A DNA stretch of 64,000 bases from Calvatia gigantea (taxonomy: Eukaryota > Basidiomycota > Agaricomycetes > Agaricales > Lycoperdaceae), in the NCBI GenBank assembly GCA_025093985.1, contig JACAAK010000013.1, positions 496,001 through 560,000 of the forward strand. The letters run 5' to 3'. Made by a program: the position numbers and the translations under genes. The notes below the pieces were generated by a model. That model was not told where the DNA came from. It did not search any database and saw only the letters and a program-made list of their open reading frames with translations. Positions 28,122 through 39,723 of the stretch are shown piece by piece (positions within the stretch are counted from its first letter, which is position 1; every line of letters starts with the position of its first letter).

Positions 28122-29318
28122 ATGCCGCTAAATATTGCCGACCTTCAATTCCTCAATTCTTCACAAACCGATGAAAATGACAATAATCTTGACTCCCTCT
28201 CGTCTCGCGCTGGTATTTTAACCACTATGGAACAAGTTGAAGATTCCGTCTTCAAGTATGATGTGGAGCCAAACTGGGTCACAGCTTGGCCTGATGAAAA
28301 ATCGATTGAACCCAGCGTCGTGGGAAACATGGAATATCCGACGGATATTGCTCATTTCAATTATTCGTGTTCATGGAGGATCCCGACAATGGGTACTCGC
28401 GACGGCGCTACGACTTGGATTGTTGATGGCCAGTCATGGGAGCCCTGGGATGATTCGTTACCTGATTTCCTATACCGCGATGGTGAGTTGTGTGATTTGT
28501 TCTCATAGAATTTTTCCTTACAACGAGTAGGGATCCTTCCATTGTACCGCGATGTAGATGTTCAACCCGACGGCCTCTCGGCATATCTTTTTATTGGAAC
28601 CAATGACTCCCTTCCTGTCGACCGCAACGAAACCAAACGCTCAATTATCAACCTCAATAATTTACCAACACTCTTCCATCCTTCTGGTCTACAAGTCAAC
28701 ACATCCGATTCCGATTCCGAGTCCGAATTCGATACCTCGCAATGGATATCCCCCCTCTCTACTCTCCTCCTCTGTGATCCTCATATTGAATCTTCGGGAG
28801 GGCGTGTACAACTCTCAAGAGTAAGAAGCTAACAGTGACCGCCTCCGGACTTCCTCCAGTTGGAAATATGCCACCCGACGTCGTCAACACGATCTTCGCC
28901 TATGCCATGCTCGCCGCCCTTGGCACTGGTGACGAGACAGAGGTTACCTGGGTGGGATCTCTGAGCGTTCGAGTATTCCTCACAGATATTTCCAAGAACT
29001 TCACGGGGCTCCCACAGGGAGTACCCGTCCACGACTTATCAACTGTGAATGACAACCTGAACAAATTCACATTGTCGGCGAGCAAGGCGTTCTCGGACGG
29101 TTTCTACGTTAGCCCTACCAACCAGTCGTATATCACCGCCCAAACGAGACTTGTTGTGGGCCTCGGAGAAGTGGAGAAACCGGCACTGTCTTGTGTCCTT
29201 GTGTCTTTCTATTGGAGCTGCGGTCGGTTTCGGAGTCTTGGTGCGTTTGCTGAACGCGAACCCTGGGGCTACTTTTGAATTAGGAAATATAATGCAAGCT
29301 CTCCAAGAAAGAGAGTGA
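28122..29318 (+). pseudogene. Fungal membrane protein, ectodomain and C-terminal TM, broken
   Basis: A probable extracellular region (SCSWRIPTMGTRDGATTW, a short intron at 28481-28530, then ILPLYRDVDVQPDGLSAY) is followed by DPHIESSGG and a second half from about 28810. Frame changes near 28805 and near 29200. In the corrected frame the end reads as a hydrophobic helix (IGAAVGFGVLVRLLNANPG) plus a short tail, stopping at 29316-29318. Related large single-span proteins of unknown role are frequent in Agaricomycetes. The N-terminus, with any signal peptide, was replaced by the FunK1 copy on its left. Confidence 0.5.
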
Positions 29319-29866
29319 ACCATCCAGCACTTTGAAATGGTTATCAGTCTCACATTTGTCGTCCTGAAGGTTAGGTGGGGATAAGACTCTTTTGGACTAT
29401 GATTGGCTCGCTCCTTTGAACAGTTTTCTGTACTTTTACCATCGTTTCTGTGGACCACGTTTGGAACATACTTAGCATTAGTAGGGATGACAACATTGAA
29501 GTTTGAGGTGTATTTAGTGGCAAGTTAGGATACTTCGGTTATGCCACATTGTGATCACGGAGATTTGCCGATACATTCCAAATATATTTGATGTTTCTGT
29601 CCACTACTGCGGCTCTCACTACGGTGTTCACAACACCTGTGCCATTGGAAGTGTCCTAGATCACGTAGTTCTGGGGGTTCGGTCGCTGGCGTCCGGACTA
29701 TACTTTCTTCCAATCCCACTCATGTGCCTGCAGGCATCTCGATTGGAAGGGGATATCTAATTGACAAGAGATCTATTGCTCAACACGCCTGGACTGAGAA
29801 CATCCTATCTAGCAACAAAGATACGGAGAGAAGAAACCGTTAGGGTCCAACGAAAAAGCGACCTGC
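29319..29866. other. Intergenic, nothing recognised
   Basis: About 550 bp with no convincing frame, repeat or RNA between two convergent decayed genes. Confidence 0.4.
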
Positions 29867-31180
29867 TCAACTGCTTGATCGACTCCCCATCCCGCCACTT
29901 CTGAACGACGTAGTTATGGCATAACCTTCACGGTGAACGGATGCTATTAAAGCTGGAGTTCCACCAACTCCAGGACCCGATATCATACAGTTTGCTCCAA
30001 GAAAAAAAGGGGGTTGCCAAACCTCCCTGGTGTGTATATACCACAATTTCATGGTGAAGGGGAATCACTTCGACCTCTGGCTCACCGTAGGCGTAATCTC
30101 TCTCGGCACTTCTATCTGAATCCTAAGCTCCGTCTCACTCGTCACCCCGCACCGAGCCATAGACCAGTTATGCGGGCAACGGAAGCAGTGTTGCTTCGCA
30201 CGGCCCTGGTCATCTTTAACATGGGAGACGAGGTAGAGCGCCGCTCTAGAGAAACCACAAAACCACATCAGCCAATCCGCAAAACAACACTGAGATAAAC
30301 AAGGAAGAGCGGAAAAATGCTAACCTATCGTAGTCAATGCTAAAGGTCTTGCATACCGCCGCGAGGACTTTCTTCACTAAATGTTTTCCACGGGTTTTGA
30401 TTTCCGCATTTTGGTCGGGCTGAGGACCTATGACGCGGACTTGGAAACGCTGTTCCAGTGGATCCTCTTGTTCTACGGGGTGAGGCTCTTCGGCGTTGCG
30501 CGTAGTTTGTGGCTCTAAATAAATTCCTCAACTCATATTCTGGAATGGCAAACACGGGCTATACTTACCTTCCATTTCAAACCGAACGCGAGGACGGCCG
30601 ATCGGCTTAACTGGTTCTTCCTCTAGCACTAACATCAGGTCCCTTAGTGACATAAACACAATTTCAGAGAGGCAATTCGCCTACCTTGATTACTTTCTTC
30701 GGAATGATCCTCATCCTCATCACGGCGCAATAAATCCTCGTTCACTTCATTCCGCGAACACGCACTTGACGGCCGATCGTCCATCCCCTGGAAAACCTCA
30801 CTCTGCTCTTCCAGCCACTCATCAACACGTTCTCCCGTCACCTCTACCTTTTTCTCTTCAACAGTGCTCTCCATGACCAGATTCTCAGGCGCGTACACCT
30901 CGCTCGGTAACATCCCAACATCCTCTATCCAAAGTCTCAGAACCAACGCGTGGACACACTAAAACAAAAAATAGAAACATGACTCACCAACGTCCGACCC
31001 ACTACCGGAAACGACAACAGTGACCTCATCCAGGCTCGGCCGTATAACAGGCAACACATCTTCATCAATTTCCGCTTTACACCCGCGACACACATCTAGG
31101 GCAATCGCTCGAGACTGACGTTGTAGGCCGCATCAATAGCAAGCTTCTGCTGAACATTAGCGATCGTTTCCTATATTTAA
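29867..31180 (-). pseudogene. Multi-exon hypothetical protein, probably decayed
   Basis: Exons are recognisable by clean GT-AG introns. The first visible one holds CGLQRQSRAIALDVCRGC (31130-31085), preceded by CY and a TGA that looks like a former CGA. Next come an acidic exon (LPSEVYAPENL, EEKKVEVTGERVDEWLEEQ), a short exon (VKPIGRPRVRFEME), EPQTTRNAEEPHP, and AALYLVSHVKDDQGRAKQHC with CPHNW. Near 30090 the frame shifts, and a better continuation (GEPEVEVIPLHHEIVVYT) lies one frame away. The two CxxC pairs could bind zinc. The 5' end is lost against the FunK1 scrap at 31460. Family not recognised. Confidence 0.45.
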
Positions 31181-31459
31181 TCCCCAAAGCATGAGAAAAA
31201 AAACAACACGGGTTGGACGTGAGAAAATCCAACGGAGTATGTATGAGTTTTGAGCATGAATATTCTGCGTGGGCCATGACATGCGATGAGTACAGGTATG
31301 TCAGTTATTGCGGTGCTCGGCGCGTATGTTGATGTTAAAAGCATTCTTCGCGTCGGGTTTCTGGTTCGGGTGTGGTGATCATGAGGTTCGAATTTCAAAT
31401 TTGGAAATTCCCCGCCCCCGACGCTCATTTTTTCCACGACCTTCCATCGCCCTGCTCAA

Positions 31460-32829
31460 TGCTCACATGCACACCCCGCCTCCCACATGTCGTGACGAGC
31501 TACAAATTGGTATTAGTGCATCTTACCCTGCAGGAACCAGATCAAAACTCACCCCACAGATAGTCCAGCCGGATTTGAAGCTTGAGCGCTTGAGCAACCT
31601 CCTTGCTTTTGGTCAATGAAGTGGTGTCGTCCAACAGTTCAAAAACAGTGATTTGACGAATTTAGTCACGTCCAAGCGTATGCGAATGTCGCTGGTTAGG
31701 CTTCCAAAATCCTCAGCAAAGTGGATTATGGGAAAGTGGCTGATTGTATTGGTTCGTTATCCCTCAATGATAAAGGATTGCTCGTGAAGCCGACGAACTT
31801 CTGGGTAAGATATATCTTGACGACCACAGGTTCCCAGAGGTTCCATCGTACAGTATCCCCGCACCACCATTGTCCTGCGACCGTGCAAGGTGACGCGATG
31901 GTAGATTGGCTTTGCGGTCATGTTGATATGCAAGATTTGATCGCCCTTGAGGCGATACCGTCCCTAGGATAGCGTTCGGTTGCAATACGTCAGTCCACGA
32001 GAGAGAATTTGGAAAGTGAGAGGAGCAAAGCAATGAAAAAATCAAAAATATTTGACAATACCGATTCCTTCAGTAGAAATCATGGGTCTGGTGGTTGAAC
32101 CGACAAATTCGCATTCTATCATTTGGAAGTACCCCCTTAAGCATTGGCGGGAGATTGTGGAAGAAGTGAACGTACTTTTAATCCTGATTCCAACGTTATG
32201 TGTTACATATGGCCCCCACAAGAGAAACTCGGGGGCCTAGTTTCCGAGCTGAGCAAGATGAAAATTGGGTGAAGTTGAGGATGCACGACTGTCCGACGTG
32301 TTCTGCTGTATTTTTGAGAGCTAGAAACTTTCGAGCCTGCTCAAAGCAGACTTCCGCTTGGAGGGGAAGCCTTGCAATAAAACTCAGCTACGACTCGAAT
32401 GTCCGAGAAAGGCACTCGCTTGTTGAAACGTTGAAGCCTGTGTTACCTGCGATGGTTTCGGTTCTTGTCCCAGTAGAGATGGGATACTGTCGAATTTTTG
32501 GCTGGAACCGTGCTCAACACTTGGTTGCAGAGCTTTATCAACGCTTTGTATGCAGAATTTTCCCGAGGGCCGCTGTTTACACTAATCGTCGGACAGTAGT
32601 TAGTTTGCATCTTGCGGTCTGTCAGCGGTTGACTCACTCTTCGTTCAACATTTGTTGCAGTATGCCATCTTTACAAGGCGTCTCGACAAGGCTGGTAGCT
32701 TTGTTCAGGACGACGTTACCATTAGAGCTATTATCCTTTGGTATCTTCTTGGAAAAATCTGACGGGAATTCCTGGTGGTCGGGATGAAAAGACCATCCGT
32801 GTCTTCCTTAGCCATCCGGGTAAGGGCCC
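31460..32829 (-). pseudogene. FunK1 kinase, central remnant
   Basis: It resembles the 24127-21669 type (NSGPRENSAYKALIKLCNQV at 32590-32530). It covers exon 2 to the beginning of the catalytic exon and ends right after the MWEAG motif, so the active site is gone. Large internal gaps and frameshifts are present. It is joined to the start of another copy at about 32830. Confidence 0.6.
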
Positions 32830-33470
32830 CCTGCGTAGCGGACGAACTCGATCAGGTGAGATGGGACCTCAGGTTGCAAAACGCTATCCAGCTTGGTCAC
32901 AACCCGACCCTCGCATCGTGCTCAACACTGTGTTGCAGAGGTTGACCAATGGTTTGTAGCTATCCTTTTCTGTGAGACCACTCTTCTTACCGATCGTCGA
33001 AAAGCAGTTAGTCCATGCCTCACACCTGGCCGACGGTGGACTCACTAGCTGGTCAATGCTTGTTGAAGCACACTATCTTTACACGGCTCTGCAACAATGC
33101 CCATGGCAGAGTTCAGGACGTCATTGCCTTTGCGTTTATCGCCCTTCGCGACTCTCTTGAAGAAACCAGACAGAAGTTCCCGCGGGGTGACCGGGAGGAC
33201 ATGATCGTCCATGTACTTCTTAACCCTCTGCGTAAGACCCCCCGCCTTTCTAATGTTTGGCTTTGAGCCCGATTAATACAGCAGAATATTCAGAACTTAC
33301 TCGCGGAACTGCTCTTCGTGAAAGGGGCCAGCTGATGTTGTTCCGAAGTTGTGTGGTGAACCTGTGCGCGGTTGGACCGGCACGTCCGGGTTGGTAGGCG
33401 GTGCGGCGGGACTCCCGCAGTCAGGTGGCCTAACCGCCGACTGGTTTGGACAACCCAGAAGCTGAAAACT
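32830..33470 (-). pseudogene. FunK1 kinase, N-terminal remnant
   Basis: Exons 1-3 (start) of a copy like those at 36226 and 49214 are recognisable. The position of the start codon reads TTG, exon 3 breaks off at about 32830, and the kinase domain is absent. Confidence 0.6.
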
Positions 33471-33635
33471 GAAAAGGAGGTCTGACGGAGTGTGCGTTAA
33501 AAAAATCAGTCAAGATGTCGTTCAGGGTTATACGTGTGGACCGTGAATATTGCGCATGTACATATTGCGCATATACACAAGGAGTATATTACACGAGGAG
33601 TATATTCAGAGGTTAGGCATGGGTAAAGATCACGA

Positions 33636-36226
33636 CTACTTGAATTCATACTTGAATTGCTCCAAGAACATTCCGTTCGCGTGCTCCCAAATTTCGTCGT
33701 CGCCAGGTTCTTGATGATTTTGTTCAAGTTGAAGTTGGACTAGATCATCTTCGTCTGAATCACTAGCATTACTCTCCTGGAGGGAGATTTGCTTGACAGG
33801 CATCAACCAGTCAGGTTCAGACTTAAACATGCCGATCACATCCCGCGTAAGCCAACGCATAAACCGCGCGGCGAACCTATACAAAATTTTGAATCCTTCA
33901 CGAGGTCTGTAGTCTCCCGCGTGGTACAGAAAGGCCTTCCTCGCGGAAACAGTGTGTCTCATGTCATGCCATTCCCGGAGGAATTCAAGATTCTCAGGGC
34001 AATCAAGGCAAATGTAAACCAGACACCAACCAAAGGACTCCAGATCATGGCGGTATTTACGCGTATACGGTTCCTTGTGATGCACGACTAATTCAAGGGA
34101 GGCGAATGGGAGCGTGCCTGTCCGCTTCCCCCCAGCACTCCCAGCAGCTGTGCCATGTTCAGGCCTGCGCGACGTAGCCAGGTCCCAGTCGTTCAAAATC
34201 CCTACAATGTTGCCAGCTCCATCCTTGTCAGTTTTGCGATACATCAGATTATAGATGCTGATGTCGCCGTGTTCATACCCCGCCTTCCACATTTCATGAT
34301 GTGCTGGGAACTGAATTCAGTATAACCTGTTCTGTCAACATCATGAAAGGACTCACCGCTCAAGCAGTCCATCCATGCCTGCCCGACCTGGCCGAAACCG
34401 GTCAGCGAAGTGATGTCGTCCAACGGTTCAAAGACGATGATCCGACGTTTCCGGGCACATCCTTCGTCGAAGCCCAGCCGCGTACGAATGTCGCTAGTTC
34501 GTCTTCCAATATCCTCAGCATGATAGACCTTGGGGAAGTGGCTCTTCCTGATGGTTTCCAGTCCCTCGTCGATAAAGAGCTGCTCCCGAAGCCGCCGAAC
34601 TTCTGGATGAGATATCTTGACTGACTACAGGCTCCTTGGAAGTTCCGTCATCCAAATTCCCATAGAGAACCATTGTCCCTCGACCGTGCAAAGTAATCCG
34701 ATGGCAGATTGGCCTGGACCGTCATATCGATCCGCAAGGTTTTACCATCCTGAAGGCAATACTCAATCTGGTCATCCTTAGGATAGAGCTCGGTTGTAAT
34801 GCCCCAGTCAACCGAGAGAGAGCCTGGAGAGAGCGACTAATCGAAGCGACGAATAAGTCGAAGTTTTCGACAATCTTGAATTCTGAGGTGGAAATCGTAG
34901 TCTGGCGGTCGAACCAACAAATTTGCACAGCATCATCTGGAAACACTGCGTCATGCATTTGGGGAGATGGAGGAAAAAAGGAACACACTTTTAATCTTGA
35001 TTCCGATATTATGTGTTACGTATGGTCCCCGCGAGAGAAACTCGCAGGCATAGTTTCCGAGCTGGGTAAGGTGAGCGTTAGGTGTCATTGACGAATTTGA
35101 CGATCCACGGGATCCCGATGGCGTTTTACTGCGTTTTTGAGAACCCGGAACCTCCAGCCTACTCGAAGCAGACTTCCGCTTGCGAGAGCCTTCCAACAAA
35201 AGCTTAACCCAGCTACGATACAAATGACCGGAAGAAAACACTCACTCACGACCCCTGACACTCGCGACGATTCCTGACTCCTGACTCAAAACCCTGTCGA
35301 GTCCCTCACCAAACTTTCGTTCCCGTTTCACTTCCATGCAGCCAAGTACGTCCTTGACCCTGATCCGAGGACCACTTTCATCGGCCTCGGGAGCATCACT
35401 GGGATCAAAAGCCCGATCCTCTACGCCTTCCTTCTTGCCCTTCAACATCGCTTGGTTGTCCGTGTAGTCCTTGATGGCTTTCTTCATCACGATCAATATA
35501 TCGGGTTTGAGAGTTAGCGAACGTGGAGCAGCAGGTCTCCCGTTTTTAGGTTTCGAAAACCAATCGTAAACCAAGGGAAGCGTATCGTAGCGAACAAACT
35601 CGATTAGGTGAGATGGGTCCTCAGGCTGCAGAAGATCATCCAGCTTGGTCCCAACCTCTGAGCCTCGTATTGTGCTCAACACTTCGTTGCAGAGGCTGAC
35701 CAATGGTTTGTAGCTATCCTTCTCCGTGAGACCACTCTTGACACTGATCGTCAAAGAGGACGCGTCAGTACCATGCCTCACACCTAGGACAACGGGTAAA
35801 CCTACTAGCTCGTCAATGCTTCTCGAAGCGCAGCTGCCTTTACACTGGCTCTTCAATAATCCCGATAACAGAGCTCAGGATACCGTCATCGCCTTTGCGT
35901 TTATTCGTCCTTCGTTACCCTCTCAAAGAAATCGGATAGAAGTTTCTGGGGGGTGACCTCGGGGACACGATCATCCATGTCCTTCTTAACCCTCTGCGTA
36001 AGATCCCTGCGCGTTTCTAATGTTCGGCCTTGAGTCTATTTAATACAGCAGATTATTCAGAACTTACACGCGGAAGTGCCCGTCGTGAAAGGTGGCAGCT
36101 GATGTTGTTCCGAAGTTGTGTGGTGATCCTGTGCGTGGTTCGACCAGCGCGTCCGGGTTGGTAGGCCAGTGCAGGGGGACTCTCACGGTCAGGTGGCCCA
36201 ACCGCTGACTGTGGTTTGGACTTCAT
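33636..36226 (-). pseudogene. FunK1 kinase, catalytic exon intact, 5' exons frameshifted
   Basis: The last exon (34292-33636) is fully open, with HGDISIYNLMYR, LNDWDLA, GTLPFASLELV and YRHDLESFGWCL, and a long C-tail rich in Gln, Ser and Asp not seen in the other copies. The leader exon 35856-35242 is open too. Exon 1 (ATG 36226) and exon 2 carry several single-base insertions relative to the 49214 copy (for example near 36168 and 36030). More indels occur near 34815 and 34840. If these are sequencing errors the gene could be real; as given it is broken. Confidence 0.65.
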
Positions 36227-36318
36227 AAGTACAGTTTGTGTGAGCGACGACAGAAGCTGAAAAGTGAAAAGAAGGTCCAACAGAGTGTGCGTTAAAAAAA
36301 ATCAGTCAAAACTCACTG

Positions 36319-36326
36319 TTTTTATA
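36319..36326 (-). promoter_or_regulatory. TATA box of the FunK1 unit (33636 copy)
   Basis: TATAAAAA on the minus strand, about 95 bp upstream of ATG 36226, followed by the conserved bases CAGTGAGTTTTGACTG. It is at the same position as in two other copies. Confidence 0.5.
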
Positions 36327-36329
36327 ACC

Positions 36330-37500
36330 GTAGAAGGCTCATAACTGTTGTGTGGCAGAGGCACGTCCCATATGGTCGCAGTTCGGGGCTTGAATTGCCA
36401 GACAGGCCTTGCCCAATTGTTTCCGGGTTCAGAACAAAGCAACATCCCTCAGGGCTTTGTGTTCCTGTCCCCACCAGAAATCGATAACTCAAATATGGGT
36501 AAGTGACTCAGAAATTACTACAGGCGATCAGATCCGACCACAGGTTCCTTCTGATCTCACCTTTGATCAGGGGCCCATCATAACTTGCCATCCCTTTCTT
36601 CAAAGGGTTTAATCAAGTACATATGAGCATGGGAAGAAGACACCTATGGACCCACAGATGGATCTATAACCTATCGAAGAACGACCGACCCACACTTGCC
36701 GTTGAGATCTGCCTTGCCCCGAGATCTAATGAAAACCTTGGTGCAATCGCGATTTGAATACAAACCCCTTCGTGTGAGTCTCTTAGTGTAAACCTGTGAG
36801 GACAAACCTGGACAGACGACTCGGAGTCGATTATCGGAGTGCTTCCATTCGAAACTTCCACGTGTTCCTGCTCCGAACAACTATCCAGGATGTCACTTGG
36901 GCATGGAGGGAATTAATTTAGCCCAAATCTTGAGTGACGAAAATTTGCGCTCGCGTTTCTAAGTGTAATCAGGTCTAAAATATAAACCATATTCGCAACC
37001 GCGGGCTGTATTTCCCACATACGATGCCTTCCCTAAGGTGTTCGGGTACGCTGTGCGGCAACAGTTCTGAGGAGCCAGAAGTGGCATTGTGGACTCTGCT
37101 GTCGTTGGGGATAAACATTGGAAAAGGATCGGGGGTGACCTCGACCCGGACGGACTGCTGAAAGTCAATCCTCGGAAGGAGAACGCGCACGCAGTGCAAC
37201 CCGCAGTGTGAATGCAGTGGAGGAAAGGAAGAATATTCAGCCTCATGCCATTGCGGAGCTTGAGGGTGGGGCGCCACAGAGGGTAGATTAAGAGAGACAT
37301 CAGCGAGGGGGCAGTTTTGAGGTTCAGGAAGGGATCAGGGATCCCAGCCCACGGGCACTGGGAAAGTAACTTTGGAAAGGATGGGTGGTCCATTGGGCCC
37401 GCTGAATTATCATTTGTGTTGAAAAAGCAGTATTTTTGGAGTGAGTGTTTATCATGATGTAATGTTCTGCCGTATCATGTTCTGGCGTATCATAAGCAGC
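36330..37500 (-). repeat. Conserved FunK1 upstream block
   Basis: It matches 19820-21000 and, inverted, 47900-49100. On the minus strand 37393-36959 is open for 144 codons (SSELLPHSVPEHLREGIVCG in an overlapping frame) and resembles the coding-like stretch of the other blocks, but no two copies share a complete frame. Confidence 0.45.
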
Positions 37501-37524
37501 GAAAGTATACAATAGGCTAATCGA

Positions 37525-37740
37525 TCACTTAAGCCCGTGAAAGACTCCCCACGAAGTTCTCGAGAAACTTGAGCACGCCCTTTCAGACTTCGCTGTCATT
37601 AGGTTCCTGCTAGTTGCATCTTTTTCTTCCCGCGTGTCTACAATCTCAAACCTTAGCCAACGCATGAATACCTGGGCAGAATTGTACAAGTAGTTAAATC
37701 CCGGATGACCCTTTTTCTTGGTGCCTGGTGTGCTATTTCA
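37525..37740 (-). pseudogene. FunK1 kinase, C-tail scrap
   Basis: It matches the last roughly 200 bp of the 21669 copy (region encoding LEIIDAWEERDATWQEP) with stops and shifts. The upstream kinase domain is gone; unrelated sequence begins at about 37740. Confidence 0.6.
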
Positions 37741-37883
37741 TCAAGAGACCCTAGGAATGTATTTTAACAGATTTTCTACGTACAAGTAAGAAATAAATCA
37801 AAGAAATGATCGAAAATTAACAAAGAACCGGGCTTTTTCTTCTCTCTTGAATTCCCTCCTCCGATAATCAAAACTTTTTTGCT

Positions 37884-39295
37884 TCAAGGCAGACTAAGCA
37901 CTGTGTGCATGAACTGATCATAACTGATCTGGACCCATCCATCGCGATCCGTATCGAGTTTCTGGAACGCCTCGCTGAGCTGCTTGACGACAACACACGC
38001 GCGTACGAAGCGGTCGAAGGAAATCCCGGGTGCAGCGCTACCAGCAACTTGCACGGCAGTCCCTTTAACGTCTACCCCGTGGGTAGACGGAAATTAACAC
38101 CCAGGTCCGAGGCATATATTAACACGTGAAAACATACCGTATTTCTTCTGGACGAGGTCAATCATTTGAGGGGAGAGATTGAACCTGAGATGTTTATGGT
38201 GATGACCGGCTGGCTATCAATCGGAATGTCGAGGTGCATACCCAAATTGTTGAAGTGCTTGTTGAAGTTCTTGACCAGTCGATGGAACCCGATCGATCAC
38301 GATCAAAGTGTCCTGAAGACGTTTTGCCAATCCTGTTACAGAGTGAACGGCGATTTGGTTGTGTCTGACGAACCCTGCGTACCTTGACTGTACTTCCACA
38401 GGCCGGAAAACTAGAAGGAGGACTTTAGCAGTTCTGACGAGGAGATAATCCCAAATACCAACCTCGTTGAACCCGATTGTCCCACTACGATCAGTGTCCT
38501 GGTTTTACCGTTAGTACAAGGTGTCGCCAAGACAAGTGTGGACGGAGTTAAGGGACACACAAAGATAGTCATGAGCAACTTGACAGTATCCAAATCGAAT
38601 GCTGATATATGTCACGGTCAGTACCCCTGAATCAAGGGACTATCATAATCGGACTCACGAGTCCAATCTCCATTGATCAATGCTCTCTCTAGATTCGTCC
38701 CATCAGTAAGCCGAAGCTCATAAGAAGGGGTTTCACGATGGATACTAACCAAGCTCCTGAGCAGTGATATGACCCGACCGATCTGAGTCTACAGCATTAA
38801 ACCACGACCAAAGCCTGCGCGGATCCAGTCCGTGTCAGCCAGTAACCTGGGCACCACTTTAGAGAAGGCAGCTCACTGGGGATCAGCACCAGGAGGAGCT
38901 GCACGATTCTGACCAGGGGGAGCGAAACCTCCACCGTAGCCCTAATGCCCAGTGTCAGCCAGGATTCTCCACGAAATTCCGGTTAAGTGAACGTACAGCA
39001 GGATCCTCCATATCCAGGTACCTCCGCCTGGCGGCGCACCATATCCACCGCCTGCAGGAGGGGCAGCCGTACCCGCCAGCCGCCCGCAGGAGGAGCTCCA
39101 TATCCACCACCGCCGCCTTGGGTAGGCTGAGCAACGTATCCTCCCCCGCCTCCATGTGGAGGAGGCACACCATATCCTCCACCAGGTGGTGCACCGTACC
39201 CACCGCCACCACCACCAGCGCTATAGTTCTAAATCATCCCGAGTAAGCCGGCAGAGGTACGACAGAGTGACGAGTACACTCACTCCGTAAGACAT
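37884..39295 (-). CDS. PEF1: Penta-EF-hand calcium-binding protein (peflin/ALG-2 type)
   Basis: The start is ATG 39295 (MSYG, then intron). A Gly/Tyr/Pro-rich N-terminal exon (YGAPPGGGYGVPPPHGGGG) is followed by EF-hand exons separated by short GT-AG introns: LWSWFNAVDSDRSGHITAQE, ALINGDWT, DTVKLLMTIF, DTDRSGTIGFNEF, GLWKY, DRDRSGSIDW, and at the end KLDTDRDGWVQISYDQF, with TGA at 37884-37886. Canonical loops DSDRSGHITAQE and DTDRSGTIGFNE are intact. Members bind calcium, dimerise through the fifth hand and act at membranes and in calcium signalling. In the Gly-rich exon (39170-39000) the frame does not close without a few small indels, so either this GC-rich repeat contains sequence errors or the gene is damaged. 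Confidence 0.75.
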
Positions 39296-39723
39296 GATAG
39301 AATTGAGTTGAGAAGGTTCGATATGAGGGCTTAACGACTCTCCGTTGTGAGCGTTATATATGTGACCCACTCAATATCAATCTGTGGCGATTGCTTTCCA
39401 CACTGCCCATCAATCCATATTAGGAAAGTTTACGTCATCACTCGTCATTCCACATCGGGGTTCTTTGGATCCGCGAACCACGCGCCCGAATTTCAGCCAT
39501 TCTGCTGTGCACAATTGTGCACTGGATCACAACTCTTCGGTCAAGATGCTGTGTACAATAGGCAGACAACAGAGATAAATAATGTAATTAATTCTGGTGT
39601 GTAGCTCAACAGATAGCGTTAATACAAAACAAGTCCCAGGTCCATAATCAAAAAAACGTCATAAAAAACAATAATAACGACAAAGCGGACAACCACCACC
39701 ATCACCACCACTGCACATGGACA
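39296..39723. other. Intergenic PEF1-SPT7
   Basis: About 430 bp between the 5' end of PEF1 and the 3' end of SPT7, both on the minus strand. It must hold the PEF1 promoter and the SPT7 terminator; no clear TATA box or other element seen. Confidence 0.4.

Noticed and set aside
29551..29760. Plus-strand frame of 69 codons between decayed genes
   Set aside because: Short, no homology seen, no start context or intron support.
36959..37393. Open frame of 144 codons taken as a gene
   Set aside because: Homologous blocks elsewhere are broken at different places, and the most similar words fall in overlapping frames, so a functional gene is not supported; kept only as a repeat block.
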